Below, in pieces: positions 12,780-21,664 of a DNA stretch of 64,000 bases. Origin of the DNA: Oidiodendron maius Zn (lineage: Eukaryota > Ascomycota > Leotiomycetes > Myxotrichaceae). Numbering within the stretch: position 1 is the stretch's first letter; every line of letters starts with the position of its first letter. Made by a program: the position numbers and the translations under genes. Location: positions 5,518,001 through 5,582,000 of the forward strand of contig KN832870.1 of the NCBI GenBank assembly GCA_000827325.1, written 5' to 3'. The notes below the pieces were generated by a model. The model searched no databases, was not told where the DNA came from, and saw only the letters and a program-made list of their open reading frames with translations.

Positions 12780-14445
12780 ATGGAACCGGGTGAGATCAAC
12801 GGCGAGTTAGCTGTCCACGAGGACGCCAAGAGGGACTTGGCAGAAGAAGTCGAAAAAATGGATGATGTCGATGTTGCAAAAGCCGGGAGCGACCCATTTA
12901 CTCCAGAGGAAGAGAGACGACTTGTACGCAAGCTCGACTTTTGGTATGTCATGGCCACCAAAGAATAACAAGCGCACCGTGAGAGGGGGCTTCAAGCTGA
13001 CCATGTGCGAAGGATTGTTCCCCTTATGATGGTCACATACACGCTCCAGAGCTATGACAAAGGTGTCATGAGCGCTGCGACACAGTTTAACTTCAATACG
13101 GACCTGGGTCTTACCACTGTCATCGGCCACGAGGCCAATGGCACTCCCATCACCAACAATCAAAAATATGCTAATGCTTCGATGATTTTCTATATTGGTT
13201 ACCTGGTGGGCACGTATCCCATGATGTTCCTGTCTCAGCGTTACTCGACATCTCGCGTCATCGCGGCAGCAACGTTCCTCTGGGGCGCAGTTCTGATGTC
13301 CACCGCTGGCTGTTATAACTATGCCGGAATCATGCTCAATCGGTTCTTTCTTGGTTTCCTCGAGTCAACTGTCGCCCCGGCCTTCACCGTCCTAGTCACG
13401 TTTTGGTGGACAAGAGAAGAACAGGCCTTACGAACAGGGCTCTGGTATAGCTGTGTAGGCGTTGCTACTACCATCTCGCCTCTCATCAACTACGGACTTG
13501 GCCAGACTCACGGATCCATTCCTTCTTGGAAACCAATATTTCTCATACTTGGTGCCATTACGGTCCTCTGGTCGTTTGTTCTCTTCTTTGCCCTGCCGGA
13601 CAGTCCCCTGACTACTAAACGTCTGAACGAGGCAGAAAGAAAAATTGCCATTCGCCGCCTGGAGCGCAACAATGCCGGGACGATCAGCCATGTATTCAAC
13701 AAGACACAATTCCTAGAAGCTTTCCGCGACTATAAACTATACAGCTGTGCCCTTATTGTCCTCCTCACTGGGGTGCCATCAGGTGCTCTTGGAACATTTG
13801 GCACGATTGTCATTAACGGGTTTGGATTCAGCCATTTCGATTCGCTGGCCCTAACCTGCCCGATCGGTGCGATTACGGCGATTTCCATTCTGTTTGTCGG
13901 ATATATTACAAGAAAGTGGAGAAATACTCGTTACGTCTCAATCATCATTTGCGCCTTGATTTCCATCGCCGGTACCCTCATTTGCTGGCTTGGTCCACGG
14001 AGCGATAGAGGGCTTCTATTTGCGGGTATCTTCCTCGTCGCAGTCCAGGTTGCCGCTGGCGGGCTCGCAGTCTCCCTTGCTGCGTCAAACATGGCCGGTC
14101 ACACTAGTAAGTTGTCTCCTATAAGACCAAATGCGGTAGCAGGGTAACTAATTATTTAATTCAGAGAAAGCGACTGTCAGTGCCTCGACCTTTGTTGGAT
14201 ACTGCGTAGGGAATGTCATAGGGCCTGTTATTTTTGGAGCTTCTCCAGGCCCTCTGTACCACTCTGGATTTGTAGGGAGCTTCATTTGCCTATGTTGTGT
14301 TGTGGCAATCGGCGCCGTTACATGTCTGATGCTGCGGAGAGAGAACATCAAGAGGGACAGGGTAACAGGTGGACACATTGGGGTGCATTCAATTGATGAG
14401 GATCTCACAGATATGCAGAATGAGGACTTTAGATACGTACTGTAA
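12780..14445 (+). CDS. MFS permease of the anion:cation symporter (Dal5/TNA1/allantoate-like) family
   Basis: Plasma-membrane major facilitator with about 12 spans, of the group importing small organic anions such as allantoate, nicotinate or related acids. Start ATG 12780 gives a charged cytosolic N-terminus ending in RKLDFW. The intron at 12944-13012 interrupts that Trp codon, and IVPLMMVTYTLQSYDKG (first span) follows, the classical Dal5-family opening. A second intron lies at 14107-14164. Spliced length is 1539 nt, 512 residues, in frame. Other family marks are FFLGFLESTVAPAFT and the conserved VVIGPVIFG-like C-terminal block (here GNVIGPVIFGASPGP). It is divergent from the Zn2Cys6 gene and followed by two hydrolases, so it may import products of extracellular ester cleavage. 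Substrate is not determined by sequence. Confidence 0.9.
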
Positions 14446-15004
14446 AGAAATAATAGGACATTTTATATAATATCCACATCCAATTCTTCCCTGCCTCCAG
14501 ATATTGTCACGCTTGAGAGTAGCATAGCAATGCCAAAATACCCATTGCGACCCTAATCTGCAGAAAACATACCACAAAACTGTAGCAATAGCTCTCCTAC
14601 ATATCTATTAGGTAAAACACTTTCGTCAACATATCATCTGGCCAGGTTTTCGGAAATAAATTAAGTTTCTGTCGGGAGACCGAATACTGCCGGTAAATTC
14701 GGTAAATTCGGCTCGGTTCACAAAATCCACCCTGGTCACGGGTACTCCGCATTCCGCCTCTCGGTAAACTTCAACTCTTTTCCATATTCAGCCGGCTTAG
14801 AAGGGCTCAGATCACTTCTTATATCCCCTAATAGATGACAAGCTCGCTCGACAAGGGTGTTAGGAGGATGATCGACGTAAATAGTGGGTTATTTCCAATA
14901 TATTTTACTTTTCTCAAATGAAGCTTCCAGGTTCTCCGCGTTGGCTCTAATACTCTTTTGTCTGTGCTTCATATACTGCCTGTGACTTCAAAACTCGTCC
15001 AACA
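14446..15004. other. Intergenic/promoter region of the CE1 esterase
   Basis: Holds no gene. AT-rich first half. It contains the CGGTAAA repeats listed separately and a pyrimidine-rich run before the esterase start. Confidence 0.5.
14691..14768 (+). promoter_or_regulatory. Direct CGGTAAATT repeats plus a third CGGTAAA upstream of the CE1 esterase
   Basis: CGGTAAATT occurs twice head to tail (14691-14699 and 14700-14708) and is followed by a third CGG at 14709, giving three CGG triplets on a 9-bp period. Another CGGTAAA lies at 14762-14768. These sit about 240-315 bp before the esterase ATG. They match the arm of the inverted repeat in front of the Zn2Cys6 gene, so they are candidate binding sites for it. 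Confidence 0.45.
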
Positions 15005-16040
15005 ATGCTACCATCCCTGGCTGTGTTCATTCTCGCGATTGTTGAGGCATCTGTGGTGCCCCAGGGCCTCTCATTTCCTTCTCTAGAGGGATGTGGGAAA
15101 GCACTGCCGGATGGTCAATCCACTGGGGTAGTCTCAAATGTGACAATCGTAAGCGGTGGAAATCAGCGCAACTACTTGATCTCGATACCGCTATCCTACC
15201 ATTCGAAAATTCCAACTCCAGCAATTCTTTCTTATCATGGAGGTGTTAGGACCGCGGAGCAGCAATTGCTGCTAGATCAACTGACAAACCCAGAGTTCAA
15301 CACCCTTTCATTTGTGATCTATCCTCAGGGAATCAATGTACGTATGCCATATAAGGTTTCAACTAGAATTAATAACTGACTGGAATTAGAATACATGGCA
15401 GGGCGTACCTGGGGTGACAACCAACGATGTTCAATTCACTTCAGACATTCTCGACCAGGTTCAAAGCCTCTACTGTATTGACCCTACGCGCATCTCCGTA
15501 ACCGGAAAATCAGACGGTGCTGGATTTTGTAACACTTTGGCCTGCGATCCAACACTATCCTCCCGAATTGCAGCATTTGCCCCAGTCTCTGGGGCTTATT
15601 ACATCGACACCCTGCCCTGTATGCCTTCAGATGTGTGCATCCCATGCCATGCTAGCAGAAAGGATATTCCTCTTCTAGCCTTTCACGGCGGCAATGACAG
15701 TACGATTTCATACCAGGGCGGTGAGCGCAAGAACGAATGCCTTCCGGCAATTCCACACTTTATTCAACAGTGGGCAGTTAGAGACGGATTAGGTCTCCAT
15801 AACGTGACTACACCAGTGTCGTCCAACACTGTGTCTTATAAGTATGGCAAAGGATACGAGTTTGGGCTAGTAGAGCATATATATGATGCCGTCATCGGAC
15901 ACGATTGGCCAAGCACGATCCCAAATGCTGATAATCAAGTGGTTGGCCACCACCTAGCAAGTTTCAACGCTACGCCTATCATTTTGGACTTTTTCAGGCA
16001 ACACCCGTTGAATTTTTTTGATTTAATTAAAGGGGCATAA
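15005..16040 (+). CDS. Secreted CE1 / feruloyl-esterase-like (LpqC/PHB-depolymerase fold) enzyme
   Basis: Extracellular alpha/beta hydrolase of the carbohydrate-esterase-1 type, a family that removes feruloyl or acetyl groups from plant polysaccharides. A signal peptide is visible (LPSLAVFILAIVEASVVPQ). One intron, 15338-15389, interrupts after YPQGIN; the spliced length is 984 nt, 327 residues. Catalytic features visible are the nucleophile elbow GKSDGAG, an HGGNDST segment for the acid and GHDWPST for the base, with LSYHGG as the oxyanion loop. Cysteine pairs such as CGK, CIDP, CDP and CIPCH fit a secreted fold. The position between an MFS permease, another hydrolase and a xylogalacturonan hydrolase supports a plant-polymer role. 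Feruloyl versus acetyl specificity is not decided. Confidence 0.85.
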
Positions 16041-16278
16041 GTTAATCACAATAAAAAACCCAACCACATAATGCAGGCCTTCTTTTAGATAGCCGCTATC
16101 AAATTGAGTAACAGTTTTGCTCTTCTCATTCTCCTATAATTTATATTCGACCCAGTAAATAGCCTTATTTGCCTTCGCTATAGCCCTCTGGAGACCCCGA
16201 ACATAATTTAGGACATGTGTCTCGGCAAAATCAGTACCGGGGTGGTTGTGGCCCTGGAGTCTCCACACTCTTATCATG

Positions 16279-16285
16279 TTTACCG
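16279..16285 (-). promoter_or_regulatory. CGGTAAA heptamer upstream of the alpha/beta hydrolase gene
   Basis: TTTACCG on the plus strand (CGGTAAA on the minus strand), about 147 bp before the predicted start of the following hydrolase. Same heptamer as in front of the Zn2Cys6 regulator and the CE1 esterase. A single copy alone could be chance. Confidence 0.3.
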
Positions 16286-16425
16286 ACCACATCGCCTGGT
16301 TATTGCCGGGCCGGCACCTGCCACCTTATTATAGAAGCCTTCGCAATGAGCGGCACACCTTAATCCCTCATTATAGCAGTTTGACCTACAAGAATCCGAC
16401 CGCGGATGGGATTGTCAGGACCATA

Positions 16426-17607
16426 ATGGGGAAACGCCAACGAAAAATGTCAGCATCCTCGTCGCCAGCTAAAGCAGCAGCCAATGGGTTAGAACCGCGA
16501 TTCTCCCTCCCACCCAGCACACCACTATCGAGTAAGAGGTCGTTGGTAATTGGTGGTGTTCAAATCTACATTTACGGACTTGATGAATTAAAACAACCAT
16601 CAGGTGTGGAGGTAGCCGTCTTGTACTTGGCTCATAACAGAACTCGGACTTATCTTGTGACGGAAGGCATTGCACATGAGATCCTCCATAGATATAGAAC
16701 AGATGGGAGAGAGAAGAGGATGGAGACGATTGCTGTAACTATGAATATGAGAAACCATGGAGATCGCGAGGTGCGTTTTGGAGAGCTTCTTTTACAATCC
16801 GTTATCACTCGCGCGATCCGTCTTTTATCTGTCTCTTACACTTGAATAGATCAGCCCGGAGGCCAACCTCACTTGGGGTGACGGCAATGAAAATCACGGG
16901 TATGATATATATTACTTTCTTCCATACTTCATGTACTCGATCATGGATCATCCATCTCTTATTAGATTCCTTAAAGATCTCATTAACATCAACTCAGAAT
17001 CGATTTACTGTCCATAATTTCTGGATCGGCTCAAGACTTCAAACTCGTTCTTGACTTCCTTCCTGCCTATCTTCCTCAGTTCCCACGCTTCCACAACGTC
17101 ATGATGGGCGTGTCTCTCGGTGGACACACGGTCTGGCGCATGGCATCGCTCGCACCTAACCAATTAGAAGCTTTCGCCATCGTCGTCGGCTGCCCTAGTC
17201 TTACGTCGCTACTTGTGGAGCGTTTGGGCATTGACGCTGCTGCCCTGGGCACTAAAGGCGAAGAGCTACACAAAGTAAGCTATCAGCGACTGGAAAAGGT
17301 TATGAATAAGCAGCAACGACGCCGCTGGCCTCGGGCGCTCGCAGAGCTTGTTCGCGAAGGCGATAGGAAGGTTTACGAAGAGTTTCCGCCGCATGTTCCA
17401 TTGCTAATGTGTAATGGGGTTCATGATCGTTTGGTTCCTGCGCGTTATACTTCTTCATGGTTAGAGACAAGGTCCCTTCAAAACGGGGATCTAGCACTAG
17501 GGAAAAACAACGCGAAATTATTCATTCAAGAGAATACAGGTCATAGCTGTACTAAAGAGATGGTAAGTATGATTGCTGAGTGGCTCGGAGATATGTATAA
17601 ATCCTAA
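16426..17607 (+). CDS. Alpha/beta hydrolase family protein
   Basis: Predicted cytosolic alpha/beta hydrolase of a fungal family that I recognise by layout but cannot name by substrate. Three exons were read with introns 16771-16849 and 16900-16997. With the ATG at 16426 the sum is 1005 nt, 334 residues, in frame; an internal ATG at 16447 is a possible alternative start. The conserved order is MRNHG-(D/R) (16750-16770), then WGDGNENHG, then after the second intron IDLLSIISGSAQD. The nucleophile elbow GVSLGGH follows (17107-17127). NGVHDRLVP provides the acid and NTGHSC the likely base His. No signal peptide is seen. It is located head-to-tail after the CE1 esterase and shares a CGGTAAA motif, so it may process an imported ester. 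That link is inference. Confidence 0.8.
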
Positions 17608-17699
17608 GGATACCACATTGAATTAAATAGTCATATAGAATAGAGTATGTTACATACAACTGGAGTCCCTCACGGTATCTACATTCTCTAACTTGAATT

Positions 17700-18920
17700 T
17701 CAACCGGACGCTCCCGAAGTACAAGTAATTCCTATACCGCTTCCCGTATTGGCGCACAGATTGACTGCTGTGCCACTGGGTGGATTAACGTCCCAATTTA
17801 CGAAAGTGACGCCACAAGTACCATCAGCGGGGCAATCAATATTTGCTACTGTTGGCTCATAGTGGGTGCTTGTCGTGCCTTTAAAATTCTTAAAGTAGAC
17901 CCCAGATAGTTTTGCGGCACTAGGAGTTGAAGAGCACTCTGCTGCCGTGCCATCATAACAGCTTTGAATCTGGGCTCCATAATCGCAGTTACTCACAGTT
18001 ACTCCGTCCCAAGTAACATTTGTGACTGTAGCAGTCCCATGGTCAGATCCACCTGGATACAATTTTATGCCAGCGGCTTTACTACAGCCCGTCATCGTAG
18101 CGTCGGTAACGTAGACATTCTGGACGGTATCTGCATTCGTTTCGCCGAGAGATCCAACGCTGAGACCGTGGCTTGTGCCTGCACAGGTGATTCCATCTAC
18201 GGTAACATAGTTGCAGCCGGATTTGAACGCAACGCAATCATCTTGGTTGCTGATATACACATTTTTGATGGTGGTATAGGTGCTTTGCCCTATATCGAAG
18301 CCATCAGTGTTCTTGGGTGCGTTTGTGGACTTGGACGCCGCCGTCATAGTGAGACTGGCATAGTTGATATTCTGGGCAGCGCCTTTTTGTGAGATGAAAA
18401 CATTCGGGGCGTTCTTCATAGTGATACCGGTAACTGTAATGTCGGAGCCCCCAACTATATAAAGCGCAGTAGGGCGTACAAGTGACGAGTTTTCCGCAAA
18501 TAGGTCATACGAAGTTTGCCCGTTGCCGTCGAAGACACCAGATCCCGTAATGGAAGCGCCACTAACGCCATTTAGATATACCATCGCAGTTTGGGTGGCC
18601 CAGTAGGTGGTGTCATCCGATGCCTTGAGGGTGCCTTCAAGCTGGAAATTGCAGTTCGTGCATCCAGAGAACGTCAGCATGCTGCGAAGACTGTAGGTAG
18701 TCCCAGCAGGGAGGACGATAGTGCCGCCATTTCCGCACGACGTTATAGCTGCCTGAATTGCCGGCGTATCGTCTTCTTGGTCATTTCCAAGTGATATTGG
18801 GGTACATGTTGCGCGTTTTGCCAGTGTAACTCGATCCGGCGCAGCATGGTTAGTTGGAGTTGCAAGGCTTCTGGCCAGCAGGATAGAACCAATGGTTAGA
18901 ATGCTTGACGAAGATAGCAT
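17700..18920 (-). CDS. xghA: Endo-xylogalacturonan hydrolase (GH28)
   Basis: Secreted GH28 pectinase cutting xylose-substituted galacturonan. Single exon, 406 residues, with a signal peptide (SSILTIGSILLARSLA). GH28 catalytic blocks are all present: NTDGFD (about 204-209), QDDCVAF (Asp227, Asp228), GTSHGLSVGSLG (His251) and GIKLYPGG (about 284-291). The Gly replacing Arg in the usual RIK motif and the SHG form are features I associate with xylogalacturonan hydrolase rather than plain polygalacturonases. The last residues TCTSGASG and the overall alignment match Aspergillus XghA as I recall it. It is convergent with the alpha/beta hydrolase. Confidence is high for GH28 and good for the subfamily; activity on xylogalacturonan was not shown here. 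Confidence 0.88.
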   Translation of the reverse strand: MLSSSSILTIGSILLARSLATPTNHAAPDRVTLAKRATCTPISLGNDQEDDTPAIQAAITSCGNGGTIVLPAGTTYSLRSMLTFSGCTNCNFQLEGTLKASDDTTYWATQTAMVYLNGVSGASITGSGVFDGNGQTSYDLFAENSSLVRPTALYIVGGSDITVTGITMKNAPNVFISQKGAAQNINYASLTMTAASKSTNAPKNTDGFDIGQSTYTTIKNVYISNQDDCVAFKSGCNYVTVDGITCAGTSHGLSVGSLGETNADTVQNVYVTDATMTGCSKAAGIKLYPGGSDHGTATVTNVTWDGVTVSNCDYGAQIQSCYDGTAAECSSTPSAAKLSGVYFKNFKGTTSTHYEPTVANIDCPADGTCGVTFVNWDVNPPSGTAVNLCANTGSGIGITCTSGASG

Positions 18921-19486
18921 GATTCAAATAAAACGTCATCAAGTACATAGAGAATGATCATGTTAAAGCCTGGCGTGGCGCACTTACCGAAGGAATTTAA
19001 TCTTATACTTAGGGTCAGAAGTTCGATCACACATTGATAGGTGGATATAATAGTCGTCCAATCATAATGTGGGGAACTGTCCAAAGGATGAAACATAGGA
19101 TGAATGAATCGGAATAAAAATATTCCTTGGTGGAATAATTGACATTATATAGAGGACAATATCCGAACTTTGAACGAAATCTTACATGTTCTCTGCTTCC
19201 TCGGGTAAGTATTGATGGCAATGCTCCCGGCTATTTGAAAATGACAGAAGGTGAATTCTCGTTAGGTTGTAATCGCGAGGTTTCCTACTTCTTTCGCCTG
19301 GGTTCTGGTAATCTAAACCTCGCCATTAATATCCGGTCTACAACCAACCACTCTGTCTACACCCACATACGTGCAGAGGTCCTGCGGCCGAGAGATTCTA
19401 CCTTTGGCACAAGACGGTGATCGCTTCTAGACCTCGTCCCTGATCCCCTGTGTTAGCGTAAATATGACCCTGACGAGACAAGATAA
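18921..19486. other. Upstream region of the xylogalacturonan hydrolase
   Basis: About 560 bp without a supported gene. It contains the promoter of the leftward xylogalacturonan hydrolase gene and, on its right side, the 3' flank of the next leftward gene. Confidence 0.45.
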
Positions 19487-20439
19487 TTACCCTGGATAAA
19501 AATGGTGTAACCAACGCTGCCATGTATTGTCAGAACGAACTCACTATCTGTTTGGCTGCTTGTTTGGCTCATACCTCATCGTATGGGCGTGATGCGTCGT
19601 AAAACCTCAGATCCGTAGAAAGCCTGATGACAGAGTCAACATCAACATTGACGGTCGATGCATGAATCTGATGTCCCAATTGTCAGCGAATTCAATGCCT
19701 TCATGAACAAATATTTACAGCAAACGGGTCATGTAGCACGATATCTCCTGCTTCGAAGCTACTGACAAGCCATCTAGTACTCACTCTTTTCCAGATACAT
19801 CAAGCCCCCGCCGTCGATCTTGATATCACCCATCACACACCAAGCCGTGATATTGGTTGTATCTCCCTGTCTTAGGAATATCTGATCGTAGTGCACGCCA
19901 ATGGGCTCTGAATTGGGAATATTACAACGGAACAGCGATCGCTTGAATTGGCGCACGTCATTCCACTCGGTGAGCTTTGCAGCGAAATCTATCACGTTCG
20001 GGTGTTGGCAAAACTCGTCTGTATACCATTTCTCCGTATGAGCCCGAACCGTCAAGTCTGAGAAGAGGGCAGCTTGTTTGCCTTTGAGCTTGTGCATGTC
20101 CGCTTGTCGCGAGCTCAGCCCCCCAAAATTCGACAGGTCATTGTTCGGGTTGAAAATTCCATCCACAGGAGAAGTCCCAGGCTTCAAGACCTTCGAGGGT
20201 GACAAGAAGCGGAAGTAAGCTTCACAGGCCTTCAATGCATGTTCGCGAGGAAGTAGACCCTTCAAAAATAGGTAATTGTCCTCCTTGAAGCGTTCCCGAA
20301 GAGTCTCGATGGGAAGACCTGGGTCGGATGGTCGAAGCAAGCCAACTTGATGTAACTGTAGTCGGCCATCGGCCATCTTAATTTCTTTGTTGAGATGGCT
20401 CGTCGTCATCGCGCCCGTCGTAATAGACATTCTTCTCAA
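19487..20439 (-). pseudogene. Phytanoyl-CoA dioxygenase (PhyH)-like gene with an internal exon missing
   Basis: Fe(II)/2-oxoglutarate dioxygenase-like gene. The first part (20439-19785) encodes IKMADGRLQ, the RFKEDNYLFLKGLLPRE block and the first metal ligands in GVHYDQIF (HxD), ending in GGGLMYLEKS. The last part resumes at 19773 with WLVSSFEAGDIVLHDP. After an intron with donor GTAAAT and acceptor CAG it continues with IHAS (distal His) and RLSTDLRFYD (Arg for 2-oxoglutarate), then RWLHHFYPG. The roughly 40-50 residues normally lying between these blocks are absent. In their place are only 11 bp, GTGAGTACTAG (19774-19784), a donor joined directly to an acceptor and far too short to splice. 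Read straight through, this gives an in-frame TAG. Probably non-functional unless an alternative transcript exists. The 3' end is uncertain, and in-frame alternative starts lie at 20430, 20409 and 20376. Confidence 0.7.
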
Positions 20440-21664
20440 GGCAAACAGTCTTGTTCTGCGTGCCCAATTGGTATCTGGGACGATGTCGCACGAGCTTTGA
20501 TTAATAGCCAGGCTAATACAGGAAGCACGATATACCCGGCTCAGGCGAATTCGAGCTTTTACATCTCAGGTCACGCAAGCTCAAGGAAGGTCGCCTTGGA
20601 GTGAGGAATCACCGGGTATGTTTCGCCCCGAGATAGAATGAGAGAAAGCCGGACGTGCTTATGGTCAGGTATAGTGCAAAGCTCGGAGTCGAGATGAAAA
20701 TCACACTATTACATAAATAAAAGATATCTCTATTTTGTTTTACTATTAATAAACATATATAAACCCTAAAACGATTCAAACTAGGTGGTCCTGGCCCATT
20801 TATTCCAGCTCCCAGCTCCCAGGACGGCGACATGCCAATATCGCCAATTCTGTTCTGTTAATCCAAAGGGGAACTCGACGTTAGTTGCAGTGCTATTTGG
20901 CGATGACGGACGTCGCCATTGATTTGACTGGCAATGGCCACGCGATCCGGACCATTCCTCCCCGCATTCCACCCAGCTGCTCGTTCCTGCGCGGAATCGC
21001 CGCAGCCAGTTCTGGAACCAGACATGCCTTGGCCTTTCCCTTATCTCATGCCGTCTCTCTCCAGCCTCCTCGTAGGATCTGGCTCCGAACTTCAATCCAT
21101 GTCGCTTCTCGTATTATTTGCCGCCGAACTCTGTCCGACATCGTCGTACTTGTGCTACGTAAAATTTCTCGCCAACGTCTCCCTTTCTTTCGCACATATC
21201 CAGCGCTGGGGACGTGCGCAGAAAACTTAGGGACCACAGAAAGCTGTCCTTGGTCAATCTCTCTCCCCCCCCTACAATCATTCCCCCATAATCTCCCCGC
21301 CCCCGCAATCTTCCCTGCTACCACCGTAACATCAAATGAGACGCTAAGAAGGATCCCAGAATCGCACTGCAACATAAGACCTTAAGCTAGAGAGTTAGAA
21401 AGCGGACCTTGACCACCCTCCGCCAATCGAGCTCGTACGATGTACTCGGCCGCAGATACACCGGGGACATGAATGCGGGGGGGCAACCACGAGGATGTAA
21501 GTTTAAGCCGTCGCTGCAGCAAGCGTGTGCGATATATCGGATCTATATATCACACTTCCTCGGCCCCGCCGCACTCCAGCAGCTATTTACCACCTACGAA
21601 TATTTACAATATCAGTCCATGCAACCCAGTAACAACGAACAGGTAGCAACGTACGGCCGAACCC
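20440..21664. other. Long divergent intergenic region before the sugar transporter
   Basis: About 1.2 kb. Overlapping open frames occur on both strands around 20781-21385, but their translations are compositionally odd (Arg/Trp- or Pro-rich), overlap each other and show no domain, so I read them as non-coding. The part from 21240 to 21600 is pyrimidine-rich, like a fungal promoter/5' leader. Confidence 0.45.

Noticed and set aside
20781-21385. Overlapping frames on both strands upstream of the sugar transporter
   Set aside because: Mutually overlapping, low-quality composition, no homology recognised; better explained as GC-rich leader and promoter sequence.
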